The position numbers and the translations under genes are program-made. The notes beneath the pieces are model-generated. The model was not told where the DNA came from and ran no database searches. It worked only from the letters and a program-made list of their open reading frames with translations. From NCBI GenBank assembly GCA_021229015.1, contig CM037783.1, forward strand, positions 9,309,324 to 9,373,323: DNA of 64,000 nucleotides, read 5' to 3'. Positions 30,086 to 43,664 of this stretch are shown piece by piece (the first letter of the stretch is position 1; each line of letters starts with the position of its first letter). The stretch comes from Solen grandis. Its lineage: Eukaryota; Mollusca; Bivalvia; Adapedonta; Solenidae.

Positions 30086-33000
30086 TTACCAGAGTGAATG
30101 TTCTGACCACTCGGTCACAGGAAAAGATGAATTACAAAGTAGATCTTTTTTTTTATATACTGTGTTTTCTTCTGCAGCTGAATTCAAATTTTCATCTGAA
30201 TTTCTTATCTTCAAAGTTGCAAACTGTTAAGAGAATTCTGACAGAATCAACTAAACCAACATTTGTTTTGGCTCAACAAGACAACATGGCACCAAAACAA
30301 TTCTGGCTCCCTTTAAAAACAGGAGGATTACCAACACAGAAACACAGTGTTTTAAACAAACTCTGGAAAATTGCATGTACGGAATTTATGCCAGTCCACA
30401 TAAAACAATTATCAGGCCCTTAATGGAAATCCTTTTCCTTGATCATGTACATGAGGAAGTGGTTGCCAGGTTCCTAATAACAACATCAAGTAGTCAGCGG
30501 CCATGAAATCAATCTTGAATCATGTCTAAAGGAATGGGTTATTTAACTTAAACACATCAAGGTCAATTCGGGCCTTAATCAATCTATGGAAATCTATTCA
30601 AAGATAGGTTTATTATTAGCTTATTACCAAGTAAATTCGGTAATCAATGTTTGTCATATTCCGAATAAGAGCTCTTAATATTTAAAAAAGGCCCTTGACT
30701 ACTGTCAAAAAATGAACACATTTTGTGTGACTTATATTCACTGATAACATTCATTATACCATTAAAAACGTTAGCATCAAAAAAATGATTTTGCTCTGTT
30801 TAAAAATCAACTAAAAAAAAAATTGTAAACAAAATTGCAAAGAAGAAAAGATTATGCCAAACTTCATAAAAAGAATCAGTTATACACTATATTATTTTGA
30901 GTACCAGAATAGAATTTCTTCATGATTAATAAACATATGGTCACTACATTCCCTCCCCTTGTGACCTTTAAATCATGAAGAATCCTGTTTCTGCACTCTA
31001 ACTCCATATCAATAAGCAGTGATAAATATTGAAATTGAGAAAACCATAAAATTCTATTTTAATATCTTCTTAACAATCTTTTGTGGTATATGGAACCAAA
31101 AAAATTCAATTAGGAGTCAAATTAATTTGAAACGAAAAGCAATTATCCTCCTTTTTCCCAGTATTTTGCCCACAAATTACATCAATTTTCAAATAGATCA
31201 TATTCACGCAGATTGCTTTGCACATAAAGTTTGATTGTCTGGATTAGAATTCAGTGTTTTAGGTTCAATATTAGCCACGTTTCTCTCTCTCCTCCCCCTC
31301 CCCCACCCAAATCACCACCAATATATTACATATATTTCGAGAGTGGGTGGGGAAATGTTCAGACATTAATTTTTTCCCATATTTAAACTACAACAAAAAG
31401 TATAGTACCAAGTGTAATTCACACTACAACTGTTATGGCTGTGGACCAAACCTACCACATCCCAGTAAGTTACAATTCCTGATATTCATACTAATTAAAA
31501 GACATTTCTTATGTTGATAAAGAAATCATTTGAAATGCGACAACAGAAATTGTTTAACTGCAACAATTGTTAAAGACTCTTGAGTCAAATTTCAAAATAT
31601 ACTCAGCCCAACTTTAAAATTCATCTCTGACTCTGGTATTCTCAGTTTTTACTTTTGAAGTGGCATGACACAGAAAAGTATAAAGAACTGAAACTGAGTC
31701 ATCACTGAGTTATTCAAAAAAGAAATGGCTATTTGCTGAAATATCAACCAGAACAACTTGTATACTCTTGTATACAATTTTATAAAATTCATAAAAAATA
31801 CAGTTCAATATATATGTTACTATAACAGAAAGGTTTTCAAATAAAACCATGCAAATGAGAAATAGCAGAATACCATTAGCAAGAACAATATGCAATAGGC
31901 TGCAGGGACCATTATATTGGCTATAAATAACCATGCATGTTTTTCTTGTCTGAACAATCAATCAGTTAAATTGAATGGAAATGCTCAGCAGTGGATGCAT
32001 GGCTGATAGTGACGGATCACTGACTGACTGTATCACATTACTTATAATTCATAAAATTTGATATGTCTCTATGGTAAACCTTCATTGGTACAACAACAGT
32101 ATAATGCAACACAGGGCAGGTATCCTTGAAGCAAGCGGCACCAGCAACAGTTCTAACAAGCCGACTAGTTTGACACTCGCCACTTTTCCAGCACAAGCTC
32201 ACTTAAATATACAGTCAGGAGAAATTCTGAGAAACAAGTGGTCAGTCAGCTTTGGAATTTATATCAGCAGAAAAACACATCTTGGCCCTATGGGCCTTGA
32301 TATGTCTTTTCTATGAAATATTGGACAGTTTTTGGCCTTTCTCCCTTACATGCGGTAGTGTACACTGCTTAAAAGAATGAAACATGTCCCTGAAGAATAA
32401 CCAATTTTCCCTTCATGATTCCCTCTTCTGTCAGTTGCAATACCCAACTGTATACATTCTTACTGGGCAGAACATGGACCATAACCTTACTGGTACAAAA
32501 CACTCAAATCCCTATAGATCTGATATTTACCACCATAACAATGGAAGGGGACACTCAATGTAGGGCAAATGAACACATCCAACAATTGGACACATTCTGC
32601 ACATATCCTATTTTTCAGGATAAAGATGTTTTAGCATGTCAATACACAGCTTGGTCTGCCTGCTAGCTATTTTACCAGGCTGGATTTACACAATAATTGC
32701 TGTTTGTGTATCCTAATCATGATATACATTGTATATATCTAAATACAGCTTCAACCATATTGCCTTAATTATGGCAGACAGGGCAGTATATTCACAATAT
32801 GCTATTTAAAACAGATATATTAATGAGCCATTTCATTTGCATTTACCATTATAAATATGTGCATCAATACACAAAGAATAGTTGGGTTTAATGCATGGCA
32901 ATATACAGTACAACCTTCCAAAATGGCACCTCTGTGCATCATATTGACCTCTAAGCAGCAACAATTTTGTTCCCCCTATTAATTTTACCCACTCACAGTG

Positions 33001-35400
33001 GACACCTCTGTACAGCAACACCTCTCAGCAGCAACACTTTTCTGTGACTTTGGCAGATGCTGCTGAGGGGTTCCACTATACAATAACAGATCCAGCACTA
33101 TTTATATCAAATCTGGTATGCCAAGTAATAAACATACACTCTCAAGAAGGAAGTCTGATTAATCCCACCCCCACCAAAACAAATAAGACTTGTCAATTAT
33201 TCTGTCTTACAAATGCTTTGCATTTTGATTTCTGTATTTTAGTGGGAAATAATCATACAGAACTTATGCATTAACCATTTCCCTCATAGAGGAAACCATG
33301 AAAAGACCTATGCAAACAGCATAGTAACTCGCAGGCTGATCAGGTTTTATGCTGTTCGCTGCTCCTAAGTGGTCTTGAAATGAGGATTTTGTAATTAAAT
33401 TTGGTAAGGTTTAACTGTGGTTTCTGCAGATCAGGCTTTATGTGATACCTATTGAGGGCTTCAAAATGAGTCTATATGAGGGAAAGGGTTAACCATCTAA
33501 AATGTGATACTGAAGCAAACCATGTGCTGAGAAAATTAACACACAAAAGTTCCTGTAAACTACATTTTCAGCATTGTTTTTGTATAACCAATTTATACAG
33601 CATAACATATCCAATTTATTTATTTGGCAAGCACTGCACATTGTCAGGCAGTGCGGTGACAGGGGAATTACCTCATGAAACTTCATTTATTACAGGTGAT
33701 TTATTCATTACCAGATTCATTGCCTAAATATGTTCCGAAGTGAATTTGGTGAAAAATGACTTTAAATTCAGCATGATCACAACCGAGTTGTCATCTTTCG
33801 TTACATTTTAGAGTGGGATAAACAAATTCCTTGCCAAATTCATATGCCATCAATCAGGAAACCTTCCAATAAATCTCAAAACACTGGAGAATACCTGTGT
33901 ACAATTTCATATCTGTTGTATCAAACATGCAGTACCTATATGCTTGAATGAAAGAAATTAACTCTTCAAAGTAACCAACTGAGATAAAAACCAGAGTATA
34001 CATTTCTTTTTGGAATTTCTTCATTACAATTATTCAATGTTATTTTTTGTCATTCCCATATAATTACAAGATCCAGGAGCACATACTGATCAAACAATTT
34101 CCCCATGCAGTTATGCCATGACCACATTCCAACCAGAGACCTGTTGGTACCATTGTTTATATATCAACATTCCAGGACTGCTTACATGATAAACCTATTG
34201 ACCTGATAGGCCATGAGTCACCCTCTTGTTTCCATGTCAACAGTATTTCCAATCACTGGCTCTGTTAGTAGCCTGAAAAATGTGCCAAGCGTAACTGGAG
34301 CACTCTTTCATATCAGACGTATCATTTTGACATGTATTATTTAGAGGAATATATAACCCGGGAGGGATGAAACCAGCAGGCTAGCTAATGGTGTTGCTAT
34401 TTTCAGCTCCTCCGTTTTCTTGGTGACCTATCAGTCAAGCTCACTATCAAAAGATTCCGATCTATAAAGAAGCCTACAACACTCAGCGGCAGTCCTATTA
34501 CAGTTAAGCTTTTATCTTTTCTACTTCCATTGCAAAATTTGGACAATTAACAATCTATACCACAGAAATATGCATTTCCAAATATCTCTTCAACTTAAAT
34601 TTGTCTTATCCATGCAACTTTAGGGTGCCATGTTCAAATGTTGGCAACATTATGATTAAAAGATTTAAGATGAAACTCTTCCCAATCATTATTACTGCAG
34701 TTTTCATTTAGATGTTTTTCTCTATAATCATCAGTAACAACATATATTTAATATCTTGAAGCAAACCTGTTGAAGAGATATTTACAGGAAAGTCACTAAA
34801 TCTATATACTTTGAACATTGCTGATCCCCAAAATGGATTTCATAATAACAATATCACATTGATAAAAAGAAGAGAAAGACCTTCAAAATAGACTTGAAAA
34901 CTAGAAATGTGTCCCCTGAATACAGGATGCATCTACTAAAAGCAATTTTCATAAATTTCGAAATGAAACCCAAGGGTGTACACCTTTCCATGCTGGTGAA
35001 CAATTCTGAAAGGTACATACTACATGGAGAATGACAAGGGAAAATCAATATTCACTTTGGGAAACACTTAATTTGAAATTATCAATTACTTGATCAATTC
35101 AAAATTAAGGGGTAACAAAACCCAATATAAATCTTAGTCACCAAAATAAGAGCATAGATAAGAACCTGTATACATAGTATATTGGTTATGACAGTAAGTA
35201 AGTAAAGTTTCAATTTAGGTGGATAGAGAGTCAGTTATGGTTGTTTGGCACAGTAGTTTGAAAGTGAAGAGTTACAGTTCTTGGACAATGCACTTCTCCT
35301 AGTGGCCATCTGTTTACATTTTAAATTTTAAGTCAATACCACGTATAAATTTCGAGTTATAATCTGGACAAGAAAAAACAGAATTAAACAAAGGGAGAAG
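30086..35400. other. AT-rich non-coding sequence
   Basis: No gene is supported. Frames of 60-110 codons lack domains and splice context. A stretch near 33,290-33,480 ('gcaaacagcatagtaactcgcagg', 'atgctgttcgctgctcc') resembles a dispersed bivalve repeat as I remember it. The part at 32,905-33,075 has weak inverted ends. Confidence 0.4.
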
Positions 35401-36450
35401 ATTAAAACAAGAGGGCCATGATGGCCCTGAAACGCTCACCTGAGTACCATTGCTACAACTGATTACAAGGTTTTTAAACAGACAAGAATTCTGATATAAC
35501 TCAATCTTAAACATTTTAGCCCTGACAATACTACACACCAAATATATAAGCACTGGGCCTTATGGTTTCAGAGGAGAAGACTGTGCGGGGTCATTTATCT
35601 TCAAAGGGCCACCATTTTGAAAATCTTGTTAATGAACCATTAGATGATACTACATGCCAAAAATCTAATCTATAGGCCTTATGGATTCATAGAAGAAAAT
35701 TTGGTAAAAGATTTTCCTATATAACTCTATGTAAAAAAGTGACTCCTGGTGCGGGGGGAATTTATCACCATAAGGTCATGATTTGTACAATCTTGGTAAT
35801 GAACCATAAGATGATGCTACATACCAAATATCTAATCTCTAGGCTTTATGGATTCATAGAAGAAGATTTTTAAAGATTTTCCCTATATAACTCTATGTTA
35901 AACATTAGTGACCCCTATTGCGGGGGCATTTATCACCATAGGGTCATGATCTGAACAATCTTGGTAATGAACCATAAGATGATGCTACATACCAAATATC
36001 TAATCTCTAGGCTTTATGGATTCATAGAAGAAGATTTTTAAAGATTTTCCTATATAACTCTATGTTAAACAAGTGACCCCTGGTGCGGGGGCATTTATCA
36101 CTGTAGGGCTATGATTTGAACAATCTTGGTAATGAACCATTAGATAATGCTACATACCAAATATCTAAGCTCTAGGCCTTGCAGTTTTGCAGAAGAAAGT
36201 TTGCTTTTTAAAATCTATTTTTAGCTCCTGTGACCTACTTTTTTAACCAATCTGAATAATTTGTACAACTTTGATAGAGGGCATCATAAGGATGATTCCT
36301 GTGAAGTTTGGTCAAAATCCTTCAGCGGTTCATGAGGAGATGTTGTTTAAAGCAAATTGTTGACGACGCACGCACGCACGGGCGACGGACGACGGACAAA
36401 AGGCGATCACAAAAGCTCACCATGAGCACGTTGTGCTCAGGTGAGCTAAA
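35401..36450. mobile_element. CTCACCTGAG-family element with internal modules
   Basis: The left end is GAGGGCCATGATGGCCCTGA and then CGCTCACCTGAG. The right end, 36,414-36,447, is a hairpin of AGCTCACC-ATGAGCAC against GTGCTCA-GGTGAGCT. Three modules of about 160 bp repeat 'gggcatttatcaccatagg' and 'taccaaatatctaatctctagg'. It is non-coding and non-autonomous. Confidence 0.7.
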
Positions 36451-38460
36451 TATCAAAAGGCTAGGGCTAGGCTTTGTGGTTTCAGAGAAAAAGAATTCTC
36501 TTTTTTTTTTCTATATTAGCCTATGTAAAATCTGGTGACCCCTTTTTGATCCCAGGGCCATGATTTGAACAAACTTGGTTGTGATCTACTAGACAATGCT
36601 GCACACCAAATATCTAAATTTGAGGCCTTGTGGTTTCTGAGAAGAAGATTTTTCAAGTTTTTCCTATATTAGCCTATGTTAAATCAAGTGACCCCCGAGG
36701 CGGGGCCAATTTTGACCCCAGGGTCATGATTTGAACAAACTTGGTAGAGATCAAAGGCAATGCTACAACCAAATATTAACTCAGCCTTGTGGTTTCTGAG
36801 AAGAAGACTTTTCAAGTTTTTTCCTATAACAGCCTATGTTAAATCAAGTGAACCCTGGGGCGGGGCCAATTTTGACCCCAGGGTCATAATTTTAACAATC
36901 TTGGTAGAGAGTCATAAGACCATGCTACATACCAAATATGTAAACTCGAGGCCTTGTGGTTTCTGAGAAGAAGATTTTTCAAGTTTTTCCTATATTAGCC
37001 TTTGTAAAATCAAGTGACCCCTGGGGCGGTGCCAATTTTGACCCCAGGGTCATGGTTTGAATAAACTTGGTAGAAATCAACTAGACAATGCTACACACCA
37101 AATATCTTAACTCCATGCCTTGTGGTTTCTGAGAAGAAGATTTTTCAAGTTTTTTTTCTATATTAGCCTATGTTAAATCAAGTGACCCCTGAGGCAGGGC
37201 CAATTTTGACCCTAGGGTCATAATTTAACAATCTTGGTAGAGAGTCATAAGATCATGCTACATATTAACAAGAGGGCCATAGAGGCCCTAGATCGCTCAC
37301 CTGAGTATAGGGTAACCCAAGAAACATCTGTACTACATCATATTTAAATCTGGCTAGTAGTTTTGAATAAGATGATTTTTAAAGTTTTCATGTTTTTTGT
37401 CCATTGCCAACCAGAGTTCTACATGGATCAAGTTCATTTTAACAACTTTTCTGGATGTTAACCCAAGGATCATCCCTGCCAAGTTTAATCAAATTCTGTC
37501 CAGCAGTTTAAGAGATGTTGTTTAAAGTTTTCTCTATATACATTTAAGGCATAAATTAGCCCCCGCCCCTAGCGGACATGTTTTTTTTTAGTTTTTTTTT
37601 TTTAGGATCAGAATAATTTTAGCAATCTTGGTAGAGGGTTACCAAAGGAACATCTGTACTAAAACATTTGGAAATCTGGCCAGTAGTTTTGAAGGCGATG
37701 ATTTTAAAAATGTTCATATATTTTTTTCTTTCTGTTGCCATGGCAACCAGAGTTCTACATGGATGAAGTTTATTTTAGCCACTTTTGTGAGGGTACAACT
37801 CAGGATCATCCCTGCCAAGTTTAGTCAAATTCCGTCCAGCAGTTTCAGAGGAGATGCCATTTAAAGGAAATTTTTGACGACGGACGACACATGATGAACA
37901 CACGGTGATCCTATTTGCTCAATTTGAGCACATTGTGCTCAGGTAAGCAAACAAAAAAAGAGGAAAGATAAAAATGCTACATACCAAATATCAAAAGGCT
38001 AGGCCTTGTGGTTTCGGAGAAAAAGATTTTTTCAAGTTTTTCCTATATTAGCTTATGTGAAATCAAGTGACCCCTGGGGCGGGGCCAATTTTTAACCCAG
38101 GATCATAATTTGTACAATCTTTGTAGAGAGTCATAAAATCACGCTACATACCAAAAATCAAAAGGCTAGGCCTTGTGGTTTCGGAGAAGAAGATTTTTTA
38201 AATTTTCATTTTTAAAATCTATTTTTAGCTCCTGTGACCTACTTATTCACCCAATCAAAATAATTTGAACAACTTTGATAGAGGTCATGATAAGGATGAT
38301 TCCTTTGAAGTTTGGTCAAAATCAATCCAGTGGTTTAGGAGGAGAAGTTGTTTAAAGGAAAAGTTGACGCAAGACGCACGCACGGACGGACGGACGACGG
38401 ACGCCGGACAAAAGGCGATCACAAAACTCACCATGAGCACGTTGTGCTCAGTTGAGCTAA
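36451..38460. mobile_element. Second CTCACCTGAG-family copy, split by a nested copy
   Basis: Modules of about 150 bp ('ggggcggggccaattttgac', 'accaaatatctaaactcgag', 'gtggtttctgagaagaagat') run to a right end at about 38,424-38,457. The series is interrupted at about 37,266-37,975 by another copy, after which 'atgctacataccaaatatc' resumes. Confidence 0.65.
37266..37950. mobile_element. Nested CTCACCTGAG-family element
   Basis: It starts AACAAGAGGGCCATAGAGG, has GATCGCTCACCTGAG, and ends near GTGCTCAGGTAAGC. Two internal modules carry 'gttgccatggcaaccagagt'-type text. It lies inside an older copy. Confidence 0.65.
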
Positions 38461-38639
38461 AAAGAATAAAAAATCGAAATCTCTTTACATAAAAAATATA
38501 GAGAGAGATCAAACTTATTCTTTCTTTATTTTTTTTTTTATTCTTTTCGACAAAGAGTCCTGTGCATAGACTGTAATAAGGTCAAAAAAGTAGAAAAGAG
38601 AAAGAAAGGGGAACATTATGCTTATTTTAAGCCAACCAT

Positions 38640-39000
38640 TAAAACATTTTGTTTTAATCTTTTCTTGTTGAGATATAAGGTCATGAATAAAATTCAGGTG
38701 GTGGGACCCGACCTCTGGGTGACCTCAGGAGACACAAAAGTTATACCATTCAATCTGTCATCATCATGAGGAACTAGAATATCCAATGGTTAGGGTGGGG
38801 ATCTGAACTGTTTTTGAGATATAAGGTCATAAGTAAAATGAGGGGCGGAGCCTGACCCCTGGGTGATGTCAGGGGACACCAAAGTAGTACTATTCAATTC
38901 TTCTTATTATGAGGAAAAAATATACATTTCAGGGTTGGAAATTGGAAATATTTAATCAAAATACATTTTTATGCAAAAATCCAGTTTTAAGGGGAGCTGG
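38640..39000. repeat. Two 148-bp direct modules
   Basis: 'gagatataaggtcatgaata' near 38,669 and 'gagatataaggtcataagta' near 38,817 each lead through 'gaccyctgggtga' to 'attcaat'. Non-coding. Confidence 0.55.
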
Positions 39001-39110
39001 TCCTGACCCCAAGGACCCTACATTTACAACAAGAAGGCCAAATAGAGAGAAAATGATTAAGTAAGGAAAACATTTACACATAATAAATTATATAGTATAT
39101 AATTTTAATA

Positions 39111-39471
39111 ATTTTTAGTTCTGGTGGCCATCTTGGTAGGCAGATCGGAATGATTTAAGCTAATTTTGATCAGTACCACCTAAGGATCACTTCTGTAAAG
39201 TTTCATCAAAATCTGCTCATCGGTTTCAGAGATGATGTTGTTTAAAGATTATTCTATTTTTAGCTCTGGCGGCCATCTTGGTTGGCAGATCAGAATGATT
39301 TAAGCTAATTTTGATCAGTACCACCTTAGGATCATTCCTGTAAAATTTCATTAAAATCTGCTCAGCGGTTTAGGAGGAGATGACATTTAAAGATTATTCT
39401 ATTTTTAGCTCTGGCGGCCATCTTGGTTGGCGGATCGAAATGATTTTAGCTATTTTTCCTCAATACCATCA
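39111..39471 (+). repeat. 145-bp direct modules, target of a LINE insertion
   Basis: 'agctctggcggccatcttgg' or a variant occurs at about 39,116, 39,261 and 39,405. The third module is cut at 39,471 by the LINE and resumes at 41,982, where it ends near 42,100 with a degraded 'ggtgctcag' terminus. Confidence 0.75.
39456..39471 (+). repeat. Left target-site duplication of the LINE
   Basis: TTCCTCAATACCATCA matches 41,982-41,997 with one mismatch. Confidence 0.85.
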
Positions 39472-41981
39472 GTACTCAGCACCAGAAAATTCACCTTTTT
39501 ATAAGTTTGAGTCTATACTAACTGATTGTAGCCAAACTTTTAAACATAGTAAAGTACGTAAACATATCTGTAAGCAAAAAGGAAAAGCATGGTTTGACAA
39601 AGAGTGTCGAAAGGCAAAGACTGAGGCAAAAAAGGCTCTTAGATCTTTTCGCTCTTTTAGAAATGAAGAGAACTTAAGTAATTATATAAATAAAAAATAT
39701 GCATATAAGAACATATGTAAAGTAAAAAGGTACAATATAACAACAATTCTATGAATACATTAAATAAAAATATAAAAAATTCAAAAATATTTTGGCAAGA
39801 ATTAAGAAAGTTGTCAGAAACAGTTAGGAATGAACCAAACATTAGTATTTACTGTTGGCTTGATCATTTTAAAGATTTGTTTACAACAACAATATATGAA
39901 AATATTGAAGAGAACGGCGATGAAGAAAATATGAATAACATTGATGATGTTGAAAATGCTATTTTTAATGATTTGATTTCTGAGGAAAAAATCCTCTCAT
40001 GTGTAAAAATTATAAATAAAAATAAAGCATGAGGCGGGATCCTTATACCTCAACATATATTACATGGTATTGATATCCTTCTACCATATCAATAAGTTAT
40101 TTAACAAAATATTTGTATCATCCACTTTTCCAGAAAAGTGGACAAAAAGTATAATTATACCTATACATAAGAAAGGTAACAGAAATAATACAAGTAATTA
40201 CAGGGGTATATCTCTCTTAGATATCCTATGTAAGATATATACATCTATTTTAAACAGAAGATTAACTTTTTATGTTGAGGCCTATAATAAAATAAATGAG
40301 TGTCAAGCAGGTTTTCGTTCAGGTTATTGTACTGTGGACAATGCATTTATCTTATATTCTATTGTTAATAAATATTTCCAAAGAAGGGGTAAGCCTGTAT
40401 ATGTAGCATTTATTGATTTTCAAAAGGCATTTGACTCGATAACCAGACCTATTCTGTTTGATGTATTAAAGCGCAAGAACATAAAAGGCCACTTATACTC
40501 ATCTATTAAATCCATATATGTTTCGGTAAATGCATATGTAAGGACAAGTAAGGGTTGCTCAGATTTATTTGATTGTCCACTTGGCCTTAGGCAAGGCTGT
40601 TGTATCAGTCCGATTTTATTTGCCCTTTTTATTGATGAATTTATAATATTTTGTGTGATAACAATGTTCGTGGTATACAGCTTTTATCCAGATTTAACGG
40701 AAATATTTTTACTTATGTTCGCAGATGACTTAGCATGTATTTCAGACACTGTAGCTGGATTGCAAAAGCAACTCAAACTGTTACACACTTTTTGTATTGA
40801 ATATAAGCTCAATGTAAATATAGAAAAAAACAAAATTTTAGTATTTAAAAGAGGAGGCACTTTATCTAGATTAGAACAATGGTATTATGGAAACTCAAAG
40901 CTAAGTATTGTAAATGGTTTTACTTATGTAGGCCTTTATTTTTCAAATAGACTTTCCCTCTACAAGATGGCTGAAAATATGTGTGTGAAGGCGAAAAAAG
41001 CCCTGATAGCTGTTATAAAATCTCTTGAATGTTGCAAATGTTTGCCATATAGTATATATTTTAAAATTTTAAAAAAAGGAAATTTGGGTATTAATAATTT
41101 TGTTTAAAAAATTTTTGCTTGTAAATTTAAAAAAACAATCTTGTAATGATGCAGTGTTAGGTGACTTAGGAAGATTCCCTTTATACATATATGCTGCCAA
41201 AAGATGCATTAGCTATTGGTTAAGAATTCTCAATATGCCTAAATATAGATATGTTAGAATATGTTATGATATGCAAGTACACTTTGATTCTTTAGGATAT
41301 AATAATTGGGTAAGCAGTGTTATTTTGGAAAAAAATTTTTCCGTTATTAAAAGATCAGTATGTGCAAAATTGGTATGAATGTTGTTGTAAAAATGTGAAA
41401 TTGTCCTATTAAAAATTTAAAAGAGATTACAATGTGGAAAGTTACATCAAATTGTTAAATATTGATAAGTTTAGGAGTTGTTTAGCAAATTTTAGAAGTT
41501 CTTCACATAGCCTTATGATAGAAACATGTCGTTATTATAATATACCTAGGGAATATAGAGATTGTCCATATTGTGAAAGTTATCTAGAGGATGAATACCA
41601 TTTTATATGCATTTGTTCATTATATAAGAATATTCGTTCAATATATATACCAGTTATTTACTATGAAAACCCCTCTGTTGAAAAATTTTACAATCTTATA
41701 GCATGTAAAAATGAAGATGTCATTAAGAAATTAGCAATGTTTATATTCCATGCAACTAATGTAAGAAATGAATATTTAGGCAAATAAAGTTATACTACAC
41801 TATGACTTATAATATTATGTATTGTCTTTAGGATGTGTCTTTGTTAAATAGTTTAAATATGTTGATAAATATGACTACCTGTCACAATACATACGTTGCT
41901 TTGCATGTGCAAATGATGTGTATTTATATTTTTGTGTATGGGCTGGAGGCCTTACCATAATAAAATCTTGAATCTTGAATC
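39472..41981 (+). mobile_element. 5'-truncated LINE retrotransposon
   Basis: The copy is bounded by a 16-bp target-site duplication. It begins downstream of the endonuclease, in the linker ('KAWFDKECRKAKTEAKKALR'), passes through the reverse transcriptase and ends with a cysteine/histidine-containing C-terminal region and a TCTTGAATCTTGAATCTT tail. The frame breaks at about 39,750, 40,032-40,065, 41,100 and 41,380-41,430, so it cannot encode a working protein. Its start is explained by 5' truncation at insertion. Confidence 0.85.
39490..41787 (+). pseudogene. LINE reverse transcriptase, several frameshifts
   Basis: The longest open part, 40,064-41,107, carries the reverse-transcriptase blocks in order: 'SNYRGISLLDILCKIY', 'ECQAGFRSGYCTVDNAF', 'VAFIDFQKAFDSI' (first catalytic Asp), 'LGLRQGCCISPILFALF', and 'MFADDLACIS' (the catalytic FADD). 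The C-terminal piece (41,434-41,787) has 'CPYCESYLEDEYHFICIC', a zinc-knuckle-like pattern seen at the end of several LINE clades. The clade cannot be settled by eye. The RNA-dependent DNA polymerase would copy its own RNA at nicked DNA, but the endonuclease is missing here. Confidence 0.85.
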
Positions 41982-41997
41982 TTCCTCAGTACCATCA
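41982..41997 (+). repeat. Right target-site duplication of the LINE
   Basis: TTCCTCAGTACCATCA lies directly after the TCTTGAATC tail and is the partner of 39,456-39,471. Confidence 0.85.
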
Positions 41998-42179
41998 TAG
42001 AATCATTCCTGTAAAATTTTATCAAAATCTGCTCAGCTTTTTAGGAGGAGATGTTTAAAGCAAAAGTTGATGACGCACAACTTGGTGCTCAGACAATCTA
42101 AAAATCAGGGGGGCACCACTACTCATTGAGGATTATAAGTGTGTGAAGATAGGTTTAGTAGCCTCCAATATATAGCCCA

Positions 42180-42581
42180 TGCAAAGTTGCCGGCATGAGA
42201 AAGAATAATAATAATAAGAAGAAGAAGAAACAGAGTAAAAACAATAAGTCTACAAACTTCGTTTGGATACTTTACTACGTTTTGCACATCCTCCAAGTAT
42301 GGTTGACATTTCAGTCAAATAATTCAATTTCCTTCCAGTGGTTCTTTAGATACAGAGCAGATACGAAATATTCTAGGATGACCATCAAGTGTGACCTTGA
42401 CCTTGAACTAATACATCCGAAAACTACGCTCTTCACATCCTCTCAGTATGGTTGATATTTCTGTCAAATAATTTTCAATTTCCTTCCTACGGTTCTTAAG
42501 ATACAGAGCTGACATGAAATTACTTCCGGACGGACAGATGACCAGTGGCATAACATAATACCCCCTTGGGGCATATAAAAA
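42180..42581 (+). repeat. Dispersed repeat ending in CCCCCTTGGGGCATA
   Basis: Two related modules contain 'tgtcaaataattcaatttcc' and 'tttcaatttccttccta..ggttcttaagatacagagc'. They end with 'cggacggacagatgaccagt' and 'aatacccccttggggcatat'. I associate this terminus with a common bivalve repeat, unverified. Confidence 0.5.
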
Positions 42582-43660
42582 GTGTCAGTCATTCAGTCTG
42601 ACAGAAACTTATATTTTGTTGGTCTGGAAATAAAATTGTCAGTGTCTGACAAGTTTATATAAAACCAACTATCTGAAAGCCCATTTTACTTTTTGTAACA
42701 GTCATAATGAATTACAATCATACCTGTTACCCTCCATTATTTCTTATTGTTAAATATGTGCAGGTATGCACACATATTTATCCTTTACCTTTCCGTCATA
42801 ATTGATTGTACTTTCTCTGCAGATCACTTATTTTGTAATATATGACAAGATTGCAGGAAATTAGCTGGTTTCTATGATAACCTTTACCATTTAATTGTAG
42901 GCTGTCATGCAATTTAAAACCCAACGATAAATTACCATTGACTCTTATTATTTAACTTAATAATTTATTAATGAAGATTAATATGTCCTATTCAACAATT
43001 AAGTAAGATAAACCTTTATTGAAAATTTCACTAAATAAGATCGGAAAAAGTCTGAATGAACGAAACAAAGGAGGTATGCACCGCTTCTATGAAAACAAGC
43101 AGCAGCAATGCGTTCAGTAAAGGCGACCGTAGCTCACATTAGCTATCCCTGCTTACATTCCTTAAAATGTGATAGAGCAGGGGTGTAACTGCTCATGTAT
43201 GCAACTGTTAGGTTCACTTAACACATGCCTGTTTTCATCTATCGCAACATCACAGAGCAAAAGAAAAATGAAAGTCATCGCAAAATATCTGCTTCTGCAT
43301 TGTCATTTTCAAGTCTTTTATTGTTCTTCTTATCGTTGAGAACGTATTTGTTACATGTGTTGTTATGATTTATGAGCACATTTTTACCCACAAAGCTGAT
43401 AAATATAGTCAGACAGACTAATTCCCTTGTAATATTTGCTGGAATGGTTTTTAAGATGTCTGTTAGTGTCATATCTTGACAAGCATTCAGAGATCTATTG
43501 TTTTTCAGTGTGTGAAGTGTATAGCTAAATCTCAGACTACAAAAATGCTATAAAATTTGATAAAACTCTTGAAATATTGTACACGTTTCACAAAAGGGAA
43601 CACTTTGAAGGCATGAAATAAGCAAATTCAGTAAACATAAGCACCCACCCCCTCTAATTA
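42582..43660. other. No feature recognised
   Basis: AT-rich sequence without a convincing gene, RNA or repeat structure. Confidence 0.4.
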
Positions 43661-43664
43661 TAAT

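Noticed and set aside
30100..30125. tRNA remnant suggested by CTGACCACTCGGTCAC
   Set aside because: Only a short resemblance, with no box A or stems.
30094..30423. 109-codon open frame right of the island
   Set aside because: AT-rich composition, no domain, and it starts at the island edge by chance.
32900..33080. Possible MITE
   Set aside because: The left CAGTACAACC and right end match too weakly to support inverted repeats.
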